Below are positions 30,276 through 40,447 of a stretch of DNA of 64,000 bases, one piece after another. The stretch lies in assembly GCA_002723385.1 (NCBI GenBank), contig PBNY01000093.1, positions 1 through 64,000 on the forward strand, in the 5' to 3' direction. How positions within the stretch are numbered: position 1 is the first letter of the stretch; each line of letters opens with the position of its first letter. The stretch comes from Oceanospirillaceae bacterium (lineage in GTDB: Bacteria > Pseudomonadota > Gammaproteobacteria > Pseudomonadales > Oceanobacteraceae). The notes beneath the pieces are model-generated. The model was given only the letters and a program-made list of their open reading frames with translations. It did no database searches and was not told the origin of the DNA. The translations under genes were made by a program, and so were the position numbers.

Positions 30276-30548
30276 TCAGTCTTCCACGCATTCGGCAAAC
30301 ACCAGACCGGAAGCAATTTCCTCGTCGTTGGTCAGCGTCGAGCAGTGGTCTCTGGAATCCACCAGATAAAGCTTGAACGTCGGTCGTTCGAGGTAAGGTT
30401 TGCCGACGTTGATGTCGTCTTCCATACACCAGGTGAAGTGATGGCCTTCGTACTGGTCTCGCAATTGGGACAGTGTCTGTTCGCTCAGTCCCTGTTGCTC
30501 CACGAACTCAGTCATGGCGAGAATGTCTTGCGGGTTCATCATGATCAT
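30276..30548 (-). CDS. small nif-associated protein, possibly DUF6129-like
   Basis: 90 aa; HHFTWCMEDDINVGKPYLERPTFKLYLVDSRDHCSTLTNDEEIASGLVFAE. Confidence 0.6.
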   Translation of the reverse strand: MIMMNPQDILAMTEFVEQQGLSEQTLSQLRDQYEGHHFTWCMEDDINVGKPYLERPTFKLYLVDSRDHCSTLTNDEEIASGLVFAECVED

Positions 30549-31251
30549 CTCTCCCGGAAAGGGTCGAATTGGACGTGTCTGGTCTGCTACTGCCTCGCAT
30601 TAGGTTGTCCATCCAGGGCGGCGGACTGCCCGACATCACATCCTGCAGCGATGCCAGCAATCGATCGGCGGTTTGCGGTACCCCGACTCGCAATGGATGT
30701 ACTCCGGCACGCACCACACTGGCAGCAGCGGTTGCCCCCAGAGTCAGTGCACACAGCACATGGCAGTCGCCAATCAGGCAGGCGCGGGCTTCGAACCGCA
30801 CGCTGGCGTTGCCACTGACGGTGACTTCGCGGATATCAATCAATCGGGCTTCCTGTACCGACACCTGATAGATCAGAAAACGGGCACAGGTGCCGTAAGC
30901 GGCGTCGATTCGATCACTGCGATTGGAGGCACAGGCGACCCGGATTGATCCAGGCATGTCGCCATTGCGGTAGGTCCGGGTTGGCGGCAAGGTGGCACGC
31001 ATGTCGACGCCGTGACCGCGCAAACTGGCCAGCGCCTGACGCAGTTGCTCATCCTGATAGCCGTGCAGTTGTCGTCCACCCGATTGCCTCAGGCGCTTGA
31101 GCCGCAGCTTTTTGACCCGCTCAACTGTCAACGGTAGTCCAACGGCGCGAATCAGAATGGATACCCAGTCATCCAGCTCGATACCCGGCAATGACCGGCT
31201 GGCCATTCCAATGCGCAACGCCATGTCATCGCTAAGGCGATGCGGGGCCAT
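30508..31251 (-). CDS. nifY: NifY-like FeMo-cofactor-domain protein
   Basis: 247 aa; SIRVACASNRSDRIDAAYGTCARFLIYQVS...; follows nifT. Confidence 0.75.
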   Translation of the reverse strand: MAPHRLSDDMALRIGMASRSLPGIELDDWVSILIRAVGLPLTVERVKKLRLKRLRQSGGRQLHGYQDEQLRQALASLRGHGVDMRATLPPTRTYRNGDMPGSIRVACASNRSDRIDAAYGTCARFLIYQVSVQEARLIDIREVTVSGNASVRFEARACLIGDCHVLCALTLGATAAASVVRAGVHPLRVGVPQTADRLLASLQDVMSGSPPPWMDNLMRGSSRPDTSNSTLSGRDDHDEPARHSRHD

Positions 31252-31254
31252 GGG

Positions 31255-31476
31255 TTACTCTCCAACGCCCCGACGGGCGCGGATGGTGATCGGCAAATCC
31301 GGCTTGCCCGGCAATTTGTCGATGATGAAACTGGTGCCATCGGTCAGGGTCAGCTCGCCACCCCAGGCATCGTCGGAATCGAATTCAACGGAAGCGATGG
31401 TGTCTTCCAGATCTTTCTTGGGAACGTACAAGGTCAACACACCTGCATCGTTCTCGCGCAGCATTACGTTTGGCAT
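31255..31476 (-). CDS. nifT: Nitrogen fixation protein NifT
   Basis: MPNVMLRENDAGVLTLYVPKKDLEDTIASVEFD; 73 aa after nifK. Confidence 0.93.
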   Translation of the reverse strand: MPNVMLRENDAGVLTLYVPKKDLEDTIASVEFDSDDAWGGELTLTDGTSFIIDKLPGKPDLPITIRARRGVGE

Positions 31477-31519
31477 GGGAAAATCCTGTTGGCAGAGTTG
31501 GGGAATGCAGAAAAAGCCA

Positions 31520-31538
31520 CGAAGAAGCGGATTCTTCG
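31520..31538 (-). other. Intercistronic stem-loop between nifK and nifT
   Basis: CGAAGAA-GCGGA-TTCTTCG, perfect 7-bp stem. Confidence 0.4.
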
Positions 31539-31610
31539 CGGCCTTCCAGACCCGGCTGACGCCGGGCGATCAACAGGGAGCTGGCACAAGGCCGGTAGCT
31601 CCCGGCCAGA

Positions 31611-33191
31611 TTAACGTACGAGGTCGTAGTTATAGTCTGTGGTCTGCATGCCACGAGTCTCGTCGTCCAGACGCTCCAGTACAGAGTTAACCAGAGTGGT
31701 CAGAATCTGCATGGCACCTTCATAGCCCAGAGTAGTCTGGCGATGCAGGTGGTGACGGTCGAAGATCGGGAAACCGATACGGATCAGAGGCACTTCGTGC
31801 TCTTTGCCCTTGTACAGGGTGTCACGCTGGATGAACTTGCCGTAGCTGTTGCCAATCATGAAGTCTGGCTTGTTGGTGAACACCAGTGAACGCATGTGCC
31901 ACAGGTCTTTACCGATGTGAACTTCACAATCTGCACCTTGTGGGTACTCGGTCAGCATCGCATCCATGGCTTTCTTCCAACGCTTGTTGGCGTTGTTGGC
32001 CAGGATGTGAGTCGGCTCGCAACCCAGCTCCAGCAAGAACTTGGTCATGCCCATCACGTAGTCAGGATCGCCCCACAGGCCGAACTTCTTGCCGTGCAGC
32101 CAGGTGTGGGAGTCGGTCATCATGTCAACCAGACGGCCACGCTCTTTCTCCAGCTCGGCAGAGATTGGCTTGCCAGTGATCTTGCTGACCAGCATCAGGA
32201 ATTCGTCAGTCCAACCCAGCCCCATTGGGATGTGGAAGTTCTTCTCTCCTGGTGCCTCATGCTTCCAGGTGTTCTTAACCAGCTTCAGGCTCTTGGTAGA
32301 CTGCCATGGCTGCAAGAAGATGGTGTTCAATGCGTTAGGCGCATCTTTCATCTCGTCCTGGGTAGTGCCGCCAGCGTACATGCGGAACTGGCCGTCAGCC
32401 GGGGTATCCAGCACTTCTTCAGGATCGGACAGCAGCGTGATGTCTACGTCCATGTCCTTCATCATGCGCTTGATCACACGGAAGTTACCCAGATAGGTTT
32501 CAAAGCCCGGCACGATGTTCAGTTTGCCGTTGGAACCTACTTCCTTGTCTTCCATGTAGTTCAGCGTGAAGTAGCGGGCAATACCTTCAAACATGTTGTC
32601 CCAGCCCGTGGTGTGGGAACCAACAAATGATGGCGTATGCGCGTATGGCGTTGGGTATTCCTGAGGAATATGGCCTTCATTCTTGGAGTTGTTGATGAAG
32701 GCGTTCAAGTCATCACCAATAACCTCGGCCATACAGGTCGTGGAAACAGCGATCATGTCTGGCTTGTAAGTCGCCTTACAGTTTTCCAGACCGTCTTTCA
32801 TGTTCTGCTGACCACCGAATACCGCTGCGTCTTCCGTCATGGAGTCGGATACACACGCAATCGGCTCCTTGAAGTGACGGTTGAAGTAAGTACGGAAGTA
32901 AGCAACACAACCCTGGGAACCGTGCACGTATGGCATGGTTTTCTCAAAACCCAGAGAACACAGGACTGCACCCAGAGGCTGACAGGCTTTGGCCGGGTTC
33001 ACGGTCAAGGCTTCGCGCTGGAAGTTCAGTTCCTTGTACTCTTCGCTCGTGGTCCACAGGAAGGTTTCGTCGATTTTTTCCTGGGAGTGGGCTTCTTCGA
33101 AATTGGCTTTCTTCTCTTTCAGCATGTCCTTGTATTCGTCTTCACGAAACAGAGGATAGCTAGGCTTAATATTGTCGACTTGCTGACTCAT
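31611..33191 (-). CDS. nifK: Nitrogenase MoFe protein beta chain
   Basis: 526 aa; QREALTVNPAKACQPLGAVLCSLGFEKTMPYVHGSQGCVAYFRTYFNRHFKEP. Confidence 0.97.
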   Translation of the reverse strand: MSQQVDNIKPSYPLFREDEYKDMLKEKKANFEEAHSQEKIDETFLWTTSEEYKELNFQREALTVNPAKACQPLGAVLCSLGFEKTMPYVHGSQGCVAYFRTYFNRHFKEPIACVSDSMTEDAAVFGGQQNMKDGLENCKATYKPDMIAVSTTCMAEVIGDDLNAFINNSKNEGHIPQEYPTPYAHTPSFVGSHTTGWDNMFEGIARYFTLNYMEDKEVGSNGKLNIVPGFETYLGNFRVIKRMMKDMDVDITLLSDPEEVLDTPADGQFRMYAGGTTQDEMKDAPNALNTIFLQPWQSTKSLKLVKNTWKHEAPGEKNFHIPMGLGWTDEFLMLVSKITGKPISAELEKERGRLVDMMTDSHTWLHGKKFGLWGDPDYVMGMTKFLLELGCEPTHILANNANKRWKKAMDAMLTEYPQGADCEVHIGKDLWHMRSLVFTNKPDFMIGNSYGKFIQRDTLYKGKEHEVPLIRIGFPIFDRHHLHRQTTLGYEGAMQILTTLVNSVLERLDDETRGMQTTDYNYDLVR

Positions 33192-33279
33192 GATCTTCTC
33201 TCCTCCCGCGCCACGTATTGGTGGTCTGGCGGGTAATGGGAACCAGGTCAGGCGGAGCAGGCTCCGCCCGTTCGTTCAA

Positions 33280-34761
33280 TCAGGCGGATGCTGCTACGGA
33301 TTCGTCGGCTTCTTCAGCAGACTTCTTCCAAGGCGCTTGCAGTTGCTTCCAGCATGGGTTGTTCAAGGTCATATCCATATCGCGGGCGAAGATGGCGAAA
33401 CCATCAAAGCCGTGATAAGGGCCTGAGTAATCCCAGGAGTGCATCTGACGGAAAGGCACGCCCATCTTCTGGAAGATGTACTTTTCCTTGATACCGGAAC
33501 CGATCAGGTCAGGCTTGACCTTCTTAACGAACTCTTCAAATTCGTAACCGGTGACGTCGTCGTACAGCAGAGTCGCGTCGCCCATTTCCTTCAGGGTACG
33601 GTCGTAGTCATCGTTGTGACCGAACTCGTAACCGGTACCAACAACTTCCATGCCCAGATCTTCATAAGAGCCGATCACGTGGCGAGGACGCAGACCACCG
33701 ATGTACAACATCACGCGCTTGCCTTCCAGGCGAGGACGGTATTTGGCAACCACCGCTTCCCACTCAGGCTGGTACTTGGCGATGACTTCTTCACACTTGG
33801 CCTGGATCTTCTCATCAAAGCGGGCAGCGATGGCACGCAGCGATTCGATGGTCTTGGTTGGGCCGAAGAAGTTGTATTCCATCCACGGAATCTTGTACTT
33901 CTCTTCCATGTGACGAGAGATGTAGTTCATGGAGCGGTAGCAGTGAACCAGGTTCAGCTTCACTTTCGGCGTCAGTTCCATCTCAGCGATGGTGCCGTCA
34001 CCCGACCACTGAGCGACAACGCGCAGACCCATTTCTTCCAGCAGGATACGAGAAGACCAGGCATCACCACCGATGTTGTAGTCACCAATGATGGCAACGT
34101 CGTAGTCAGTCTTTTCGAAGCTGTCGTCTTCGTCACGCGCACCCAGTGCCCAGTCACGAACCGCATCGTTCGCAATGTGGTGACCCAGAGACTGAGACAC
34201 ACCACGGAAGCCTTCACAACGAACCGGGACCACAGTCTTGCCGTGTTCAGCAGTTTTCTTCTTGGCAACGGCTTCGATGTCATCACCGATCAGACCGATC
34301 GGACATTCTGACTGGATGGAAATACCCTTGTGCAATGGGAACAGGGTTTCGATCTCGTCGATCAGCTTCGCCAGCTTCTTGTCACCACCGAAAACAATGT
34401 CCTTCTCCTGGAAATCCGAGGTGAAGTTCATGGTGACGAAGGTGTTCACGCCAGTGGTGCCGATGTAGTAGTTACGACGACCCGCACGGCTGTACTGACC
34501 ACAGCCCACAGGACCGTGAGAGATGTGGATCATGTCCTTGATAGGACCCCAAACCACACCCTTCGAACCGGCGTAAGCACAACCACGAATGGTCATTACG
34601 CCTGGCAGGGATTTCTTGTTAGAAGTAATACACTTCTTGGATTGCTCCAGCTCCGGATCATTTGGAGTCAGGTGCTTGGCACGATCTTTCTTTGCTTTTT
34701 CTGGATAAACCTCGAGCACTTCCTGAATCAAGGATTCCACTTCATCACGTGACATGGCCAT
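33280..34761 (-). CDS. nifD: Nitrogenase MoFe protein alpha chain
   Basis: 493 aa; [42 protein letters not shown]. Confidence 0.97.
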   Translation of the reverse strand: MAMSRDEVESLIQEVLEVYPEKAKKDRAKHLTPNDPELEQSKKCITSNKKSLPGVMTIRGCAYAGSKGVVWGPIKDMIHISHGPVGCGQYSRAGRRNYYIGTTGVNTFVTMNFTSDFQEKDIVFGGDKKLAKLIDEIETLFPLHKGISIQSECPIGLIGDDIEAVAKKKTAEHGKTVVPVRCEGFRGVSQSLGHHIANDAVRDWALGARDEDDSFEKTDYDVAIIGDYNIGGDAWSSRILLEEMGLRVVAQWSGDGTIAEMELTPKVKLNLVHCYRSMNYISRHMEEKYKIPWMEYNFFGPTKTIESLRAIAARFDEKIQAKCEEVIAKYQPEWEAVVAKYRPRLEGKRVMLYIGGLRPRHVIGSYEDLGMEVVGTGYEFGHNDDYDRTLKEMGDATLLYDDVTGYEFEEFVKKVKPDLIGSGIKEKYIFQKMGVPFRQMHSWDYSGPYHGFDGFAIFARDMDMTLNNPCWKQLQAPWKKSAEEADESVAASA

Positions 34762-34912
34762 TTGGGGCCTCCTGTAATTTCTGACGGGTAACAGATCGGG
34801 CTACGCGGAGTCAGGGTGCGTAACCCGGATTCCGACGGGGCCAATCTGCCCCGTCCCGAGTTTGGATCCGACCGCTTGCAGCAGTCAGGCCCGGCAGGAA
34901 AGCTACGAGAGC

Positions 34913-35800
<888 letters not shown>

Positions 35801-35917
35801 CTAAGAATATTGCGCGTGGACCTTTGCCTTCGAGTAAGCATGTATTGCCGGTAACCGATTGCTCGGGTCATGGACGTGCACCTCTCCATACACACCCACC
35901 AACAACACAATGGGTAT

Positions 35918-35933
35918 TGCAGTGCTTGTGCCA
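35918..35933 (-). promoter_or_regulatory. sigma54 -24/-12 promoter of nifH
   Basis: Minus strand TGGCACAAGCACTGCA. Confidence 0.75.
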
Positions 35934-36030
35934 GCCACACCAGAAACAGGTAACTCATTGTTTTTTAAAGATATTGTAAATTCAGTGCGACACAGACAGG
36001 CGGTTCCCTGTCCGACAAACCACGTCTGGT

Positions 36031-36046
36031 TGTCATACACACAACA
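36031..36046. promoter_or_regulatory. Putative NifA UAS 1 upstream of nifH
   Basis: TGT-CATACACACA-ACA. Confidence 0.7.
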
Positions 36047-36094
36047 AGGGTGTGGGTATTTCAGACAAGAGAAGAAACATCAGAAAAGAGGAAT

Positions 36095-36110
36095 TGTCGG
36101 GGTTGTGACA
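36095..36110. promoter_or_regulatory. Putative NifA UAS 2 upstream of nifH
   Basis: TGT-CGGGGTTGTG-ACA. Confidence 0.6.
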
Positions 36111-36201
36111 ATGCAGCGGCCGGGTTCTGGTTGGCCTTCACATATCCGTAGGGACAGCCCCCTGCGGCCGTCCGCATCATCGAATTAACACACCAACATC
36201 A

Positions 36202-36432
36202 GGCGACCGTGGGAGGTCGCCGCTACGAAAACGATGAAATAAACCCGTAGGGGCGGGTCCCACCCCGACCCGACAGAACCGAAAAAGGCGACCATGGGAG
36301 GTCGACACTACGAAAACGATGAAATAAACCCGTAGGGGCCGGGTCCCACCCCGGCCCGACAGAACCGAAAAAGGCGACCATGGGAGGTCGCCACTACGAA
36401 AACGATGAAATAAACCCGTAGGGGCTGGGTCC
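36202..36432. repeat. REP-like element array
   Basis: Repeated GGCGACC(A/G)TGGGAGGTCG(C/A)C-CTACGAAAACGATGAAATAAACCCGTAGGGG(C)CGGGTCCCACCCCG(G/A)CCC units. Confidence 0.88.
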
Positions 36433-36544
36433 CCGGCGGCTGTCCAACTTTCAGAAAATGCTGGCGCACTTATTGAAACAACCCCTGTTAGCAACCACGC
36501 AAATTACCCTGGCTGCAGCCAGTTTGATCTCAGGGAGACTTACC

Positions 36545-37399
36545 ATGACAGCATCGCCCGAACTGCTCGACACGCTGATCACAGGCATCGAAAGTGGCGA
36601 CATCATTCCCTATCTGGGGCCGAATGCCCTGGACGGTGTGACGGAAAAAACCTCAGGAAATCCAATACCTGCGGACAGTGACAGCCTGATTCTGGCTATG
36701 AACAAGGGCCAGCCGATGGCCCCTCGCCTGATGTACGAATTCCCCCGTGCCGCGATGAATCTGGAGAACAAGAAGGGCCGTAAATTCATTGAGCGTTTCC
36801 TGACAGAGACCTATGCTGACAAGCAGTGGACTACGTCGCGATTGCATCAATGGCTGGCGGAACGTTCGATTCCCTACATCATCGACATCAACCGCGACAC
36901 CCAGCTCCAGCAAGCCTGGGCTGATCGTCCGCACGTATTGATTTGCGGTATCGCACGTCTCACAGGGCAGGATTTCCGTTACCGTATTTATCAGTACCAA
37001 AGCGGCGAATATAAGGAAGTCTCTGCCGATCAAGCAGACGTGACCTTGCCGATTCTGTTCAAACCGATGGGCACACCACTGCCCGATCCGAACTTTGTTG
37101 CTTCTGACGCAGACTACGTCGATTACATCACTGAGCTGATGGGCGGTTTTGCGATTCCGCCGTTCCTGAAGGAATACCGTCCAGGCAAGCAATACCTGTT
37201 TATGGGACTGCGCATGACGCGCGACACTGAGCGCATGGTGCTGAGCGACATCATCTACGCCGCCGGAGAACCTGCCGGATGGGTATTACTGCCAAATGCA
37301 ACCGACAAGGAAAAGCGTTTTTGCGACAAGAAAAATCTGGTCATTGTCGATGCCGACTGGACTGAACTGCTGGACAAGCAGGTTGCGGAAGCGGTGTAA
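36545..37399 (+). CDS. SIR2-like domain protein, divergent from nifH
   Basis: 284 aa; LITGIESGDIIPYLGPNALDG...LHQWLAERSIPYIIDINRDTQLQQAW resembles SIR2-like N-terminal motifs. Confidence 0.5.
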   Translation: MTASPELLDTLITGIESGDIIPYLGPNALDGVTEKTSGNPIPADSDSLILAMNKGQPMAPRLMYEFPRAAMNLENKKGRKFIERFLTETYADKQWTTSRLHQWLAERSIPYIIDINRDTQLQQAWADRPHVLICGIARLTGQDFRYRIYQYQSGEYKEVSADQADVTLPILFKPMGTPLPDPNFVASDADYVDYITELMGGFAIPPFLKEYRPGKQYLFMGLRMTRDTERMVLSDIIYAAGEPAGWVLLPNATDKEKRFCDKKNLVIVDADWTELLDKQVAEAV

Positions 37400-37420
37400 A
37401 AACGACGAAACATCAGGGCA

Positions 37421-37524
37421 ACCATGGGAGGTTGCCCCTACGGGATCATCTAGGCTGATCAAATAAAACACCACCACCAAACATAAATTCAAATTCCGTA
37501 GGGGGCTGGGTCCCATCCCGGCCC
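37421..37524. repeat. REP-like inverted pair on the left flank of the RAYT gene
   Basis: GGGCAACCATGGGAGGTTGCCCCTAC ... GTAGGGGGCTGGGTCCCATCCCGGCCC. Confidence 0.88.
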
Positions 37525-37592
37525 ATTGCACAACCCACCACCTCAAAATACGAAATTCTTCCGAGGCGGATGCCTCCCAATCACTGCTAGTC

Positions 37593-38129
37593 TTGGCGTT
37601 TTCGCACACGAAAGGATTCATTGTGAAAACCCGACAATCCCTGCGTCTGAATCACTATGATTACGCCACTCCCGGCGGATATTTCCTGACGATCTGCACC
37701 CTCCACCGGCGATGCATACTGACCGAACCTTACGAGCAATCTTTTCGCCCCAATGAATTCGGCGACATGATCGAAACCGTCTGGTTTGAGCAATCGTCCT
37801 TTTACCCAGGTGTTACGCCTGGAGATTTCGTGGTCATGCCAAACCATGTGCACGGCATATTGTGGCTGGACGAAAAGAATGTCCTCAACCTTGGTAGCCT
37901 GGTGGGTCGTTATAAATCGGTGACGACCCGCAGGTTCAAGGATATGGCCAGATATGAACCTCTGGAGTCAGGCGTTCAGAAGCTGTGGCAGCGGAATTAC
38001 TGGGAGCACGTGATCAGGAATGAATCCGACCTTCACAGGATAAGGGAATACATCAGAGATAATCCGCGAAAATGGAATGAGGATAGATTGAACCCAAATG
38101 GACTTCAAAACCGACCTCACATCGATTAA
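37593..38129 (+). mobile_element. REP-associated tyrosine transposase (RAYT, Y1/IS200-like)
   Basis: 178 aa; RLNHYDYATPGGYFLTICTLHRRCILT, HUH motif MPNHVHGILWL, catalytic-Tyr region QRNYWEHVIRNESDLHRIREYIRDNPRKWNEDR; flanked by REP-like pairs. Confidence 0.93.
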
Positions 38130-38138
38130 ATCGCGAAA

Positions 38139-38482
38139 CGGGCAACCATGGGAGGTTGCCCCTACTAACCATCAAGGTTATCGAACACAAATTTCGTAGG
38201 GGCCGGGTCCCACCCCGGCCCGACAGAACCGAAACAGGCGACCGCGGGAGGTCGCCGCTACGAAAACGATGAAATAACCCCGTAGGGGCCAGGTCCCATC
38301 CCGACCCGACAGAACCGAAAAGGCGACCGTGGGAGGTCGCCGCTACGAAAACGATGAAATAAACCCGTAGGGGTCGGGTCCCACCCCGGCCCGACAGAAC
38401 CGAAAAAGGCGACCGTGGGAGGTCGCCGCTACGAAAATGATGGAATAAACCCGTAGGGGCCGGGTTCCACCCCGGCCCATTG
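38139..38482. repeat. REP-like array on the right flank of the RAYT gene
   Basis: GGGCAACCATGGGAGGTTGCCCCTAC then four or more GTAGGGG(C/T)C(G/A)GG(T)TCC(C)A(C/T)CCCG(G/A)CCC and GCGACC-GGGAGGTCGC units. Confidence 0.9.
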
Positions 38483-38488
38483 TCAAAC

Positions 38489-39049
38489 CTACACTGCGCC
38501 GTGAATCTCACGCACCGCGTTGTTGGTGAAGGTGACCGCTTCTTCCAGGGTGGCGACGGGTGACTTGCTGCTGTAGGTTTTCAACTCGGCAAACATGGTT
38601 TCGAGCTTTTCACCCGGCTTCTGTTTTTTGAAGTCGCTTTTTTCCATTCGCAGTTCTTCCATTGCTTCGTTCCATGGCACACCTTGTACCAGTGGAATCA
38701 GTACCAGGCTGATACCGTCGACTTCCACCTGAATCGGGTTGGTCAGGTTGACGACAAAGAACATCGCTTTCATATCAGCGGCGAAATCTCCTTTGTACTT
38801 TTCCAGCAGCATGGGCAGGTATTCCATCTTGTCCAGACCGCCGATCAGCATGTTGATCTTCTCGTCAGCCAGGATAACGGCTTCGCGCAGCACGGTTTTA
38901 GGCGGCTTGGTGTGACCCTTTTCGTCACCGACTTCACCGGGCACCACCACCAGATCACCGCGGTAAGCCATCTGTTCACCGCCTGGGGTAGCTTCCAGGA
39001 AGTTCATGTAGAACAGGTTTCCTGTTTCTTTATAGGTATTGAGCAACAT
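38489..39049 (-). CDS. hypothetical nif-operon protein
   Basis: 186 aa; last gene of the nifB-led run. Confidence 0.65.
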   Translation of the reverse strand: MLLNTYKETGNLFYMNFLEATPGGEQMAYRGDLVVVPGEVGDEKGHTKPPKTVLREAVILADEKINMLIGGLDKMEYLPMLLEKYKGDFAADMKAMFFVVNLTNPIQVEVDGISLVLIPLVQGVPWNEAMEELRMEKSDFKKQKPGEKLETMFAELKTYSSKSPVATLEEAVTFTNNAVREIHGAV

Positions 39050-39079
39050 AGTGTTTGATCCTGAGTTAGGGAGTTGGGC

Positions 39080-39820
39080 TTATTCGTCGGCGTCAGAAGC
39101 AAACCGAACCCGGTCTTCAGCGCTGACGCCCATAATTTTTGATAACCATGGCGGTGGTGCGCTGACCATGACGCGTTGCAGTCGCGCCAGTTCGGAAGGT
39201 GCATCGGTGGCTTCTTTCACCTTGATGGGGTAGATGCCAGTACGTACGACCTTGGCTGCAGCTGGCCCGCCAATGGATTGCACGTACAGCACCTGACAGT
39301 CCTTGATCAGCTCGGCTCGAAAGCCGTTGCGGTCGTCAGACAGGTCGGCTTCGATGGCCGAGCGCACGTCGATCAGCTCGCACACATCGGACGTCATCTG
39401 ATACACCAGATACCGCAGGCAGGAACCAAAATGACCGTTGATCTGCTCGCCGTTATTGGTCGCGACGGCAATGCGAATCGATCCCGGCAGGTCGCTTGTT
39501 TCCGGTTTCATCTGAGGCAGTTCTTCTTCTTCGGCTTCTCCCCAGAGAATGCGTACGGCCTCCTTGATCGCTGGCAAACCGAGGCTGATGTCTTCACCGT
39601 CTTCTTCGCCGTCGGCGCTGCCAAAGCCGGAATTGAGGTCGGTCACTGTAATGGTGGTGAGCGACGTTTCATCCAGGTCGCCGTCGATGCGACGCCACAG
39701 GATTTCCAGCAGCTGGCCAACGCTGATCTCTGGCAAGGCTCTGGCCGCCATGGCGATTCTGAGCGCGGCTTCGCGGCTGATCTGACTGTCGGTTGTTTGA
39801 GCAGCTTCCATAATGGGCAC
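39080..39820 (-). CDS. nafY: NafY/NifY-like FeMo-cofactor-binding-domain protein
   Basis: 246 aa; ALRIAMAARALPEISVGQLLEIL...SIRIAVATNNGEQINGHFGSCLRYLVYQM. Confidence 0.7.
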   Translation of the reverse strand: MPIMEAAQTTDSQISREAALRIAMAARALPEISVGQLLEILWRRIDGDLDETSLTTITVTDLNSGFGSADGEEDGEDISLGLPAIKEAVRILWGEAEEEELPQMKPETSDLPGSIRIAVATNNGEQINGHFGSCLRYLVYQMTSDVCELIDVRSAIEADLSDDRNGFRAELIKDCQVLYVQSIGGPAAAKVVRTGIYPIKVKEATDAPSELARLQRVMVSAPPPWLSKIMGVSAEDRVRFASDADE

Positions 39821-39838
39821 CTCGCGTTTGATAACTGC

Positions 39839-40102
39839 TTAAAGTGAGATGGATGTCAGCGTCGACTGCCGAGCCGACAATTCCGCCGTGGTACAGGCGT
39901 CGACCGTCAGTGCGTGCAAACGGCCACTGGCCAGTTCCTCACCGAACAAGCGCAGAATTTGCTGCTGGCGAGCCACAGGCCGCAACTCGGCAAACTCATC
40001 ACTGACCACCAGCACGCTGAAATTGCAGTCTTCGCCACTGACTTTCACGCTGGCGTCTGGCAACAAATCGGTGATGCGACGACTGACCTCCTGGCCGTTC
40101 AT
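39839..40102 (-). CDS. BolA-like protein
   Basis: 87 aa; ITDLLPDASVKVSGEDCNFSVLVVSDEFAELRPVARQQQIL; adjacent to a monothiol Grx. Confidence 0.6.
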   Translation of the reverse strand: MNGQEVSRRITDLLPDASVKVSGEDCNFSVLVVSDEFAELRPVARQQQILRLFGEELASGRLHALTVDACTTAELSARQSTLTSISL

Positions 40103-40434
40103 GCTTCCGCCTCGTCGATACTGGCGAGTGCTTGCTTCAGGCTGCCATCAGCGGCCATGTTGACAACGATGTCACTGCCACCGATCAGCTCGCCCTGAAT
40201 GAACAGCTGCGGGAACGTCGGCCAACCGCTGACGGCAGGCAAGCGCTCACGAATGGACGGATTGGTCAGTACGTTCACAAAGGCAAAGTCTTCCGCACCA
40301 GCGGCGCGCAGGGCCTTGATCGCTGCAGCGGAAAAGCCGCATTCAGGCGCATCCGGGCTGCCTTTCATATAGATCAGCACGCTCTGCGACGCGATTTGCT
40401 GACGGATGATTTCGGGTACATCGGGCTTGTTCAT
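40099..40434 (-). CDS. Monothiol (CGFS) glutaredoxin
   Basis: VLIYMKGSPDAPECGFSAAAIKALRAAG...GWPTFPQLFIQGELIGGSDIV. Confidence 0.93.
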   Translation of the reverse strand: MNKPDVPEIIRQQIASQSVLIYMKGSPDAPECGFSAAAIKALRAAGAEDFAFVNVLTNPSIRERLPAVSGWPTFPQLFIQGELIGGSDIVVNMAADGSLKQALASIDEAEA

Positions 40435-40447
40435 GGATTGAGTCCTC

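Noticed and set aside
36473-36488. Possible sigma54 promoter for the SIR2-like gene (TGGCGCACTTATTGAA region)
   Set aside because: The -12 GC dinucleotide is missing and no TGT-N10-ACA site was found in the adjacent region, so it is not reported as a promoter.
36177-36494. ORFs across REP arrays (also 38053-38511, 44183-44810, 27607-27956, 161-355)
   Set aside because: Translations are repetitive read-through of REP elements (e.g. VGATSHGCP, AGSHPGP), not credible proteins.
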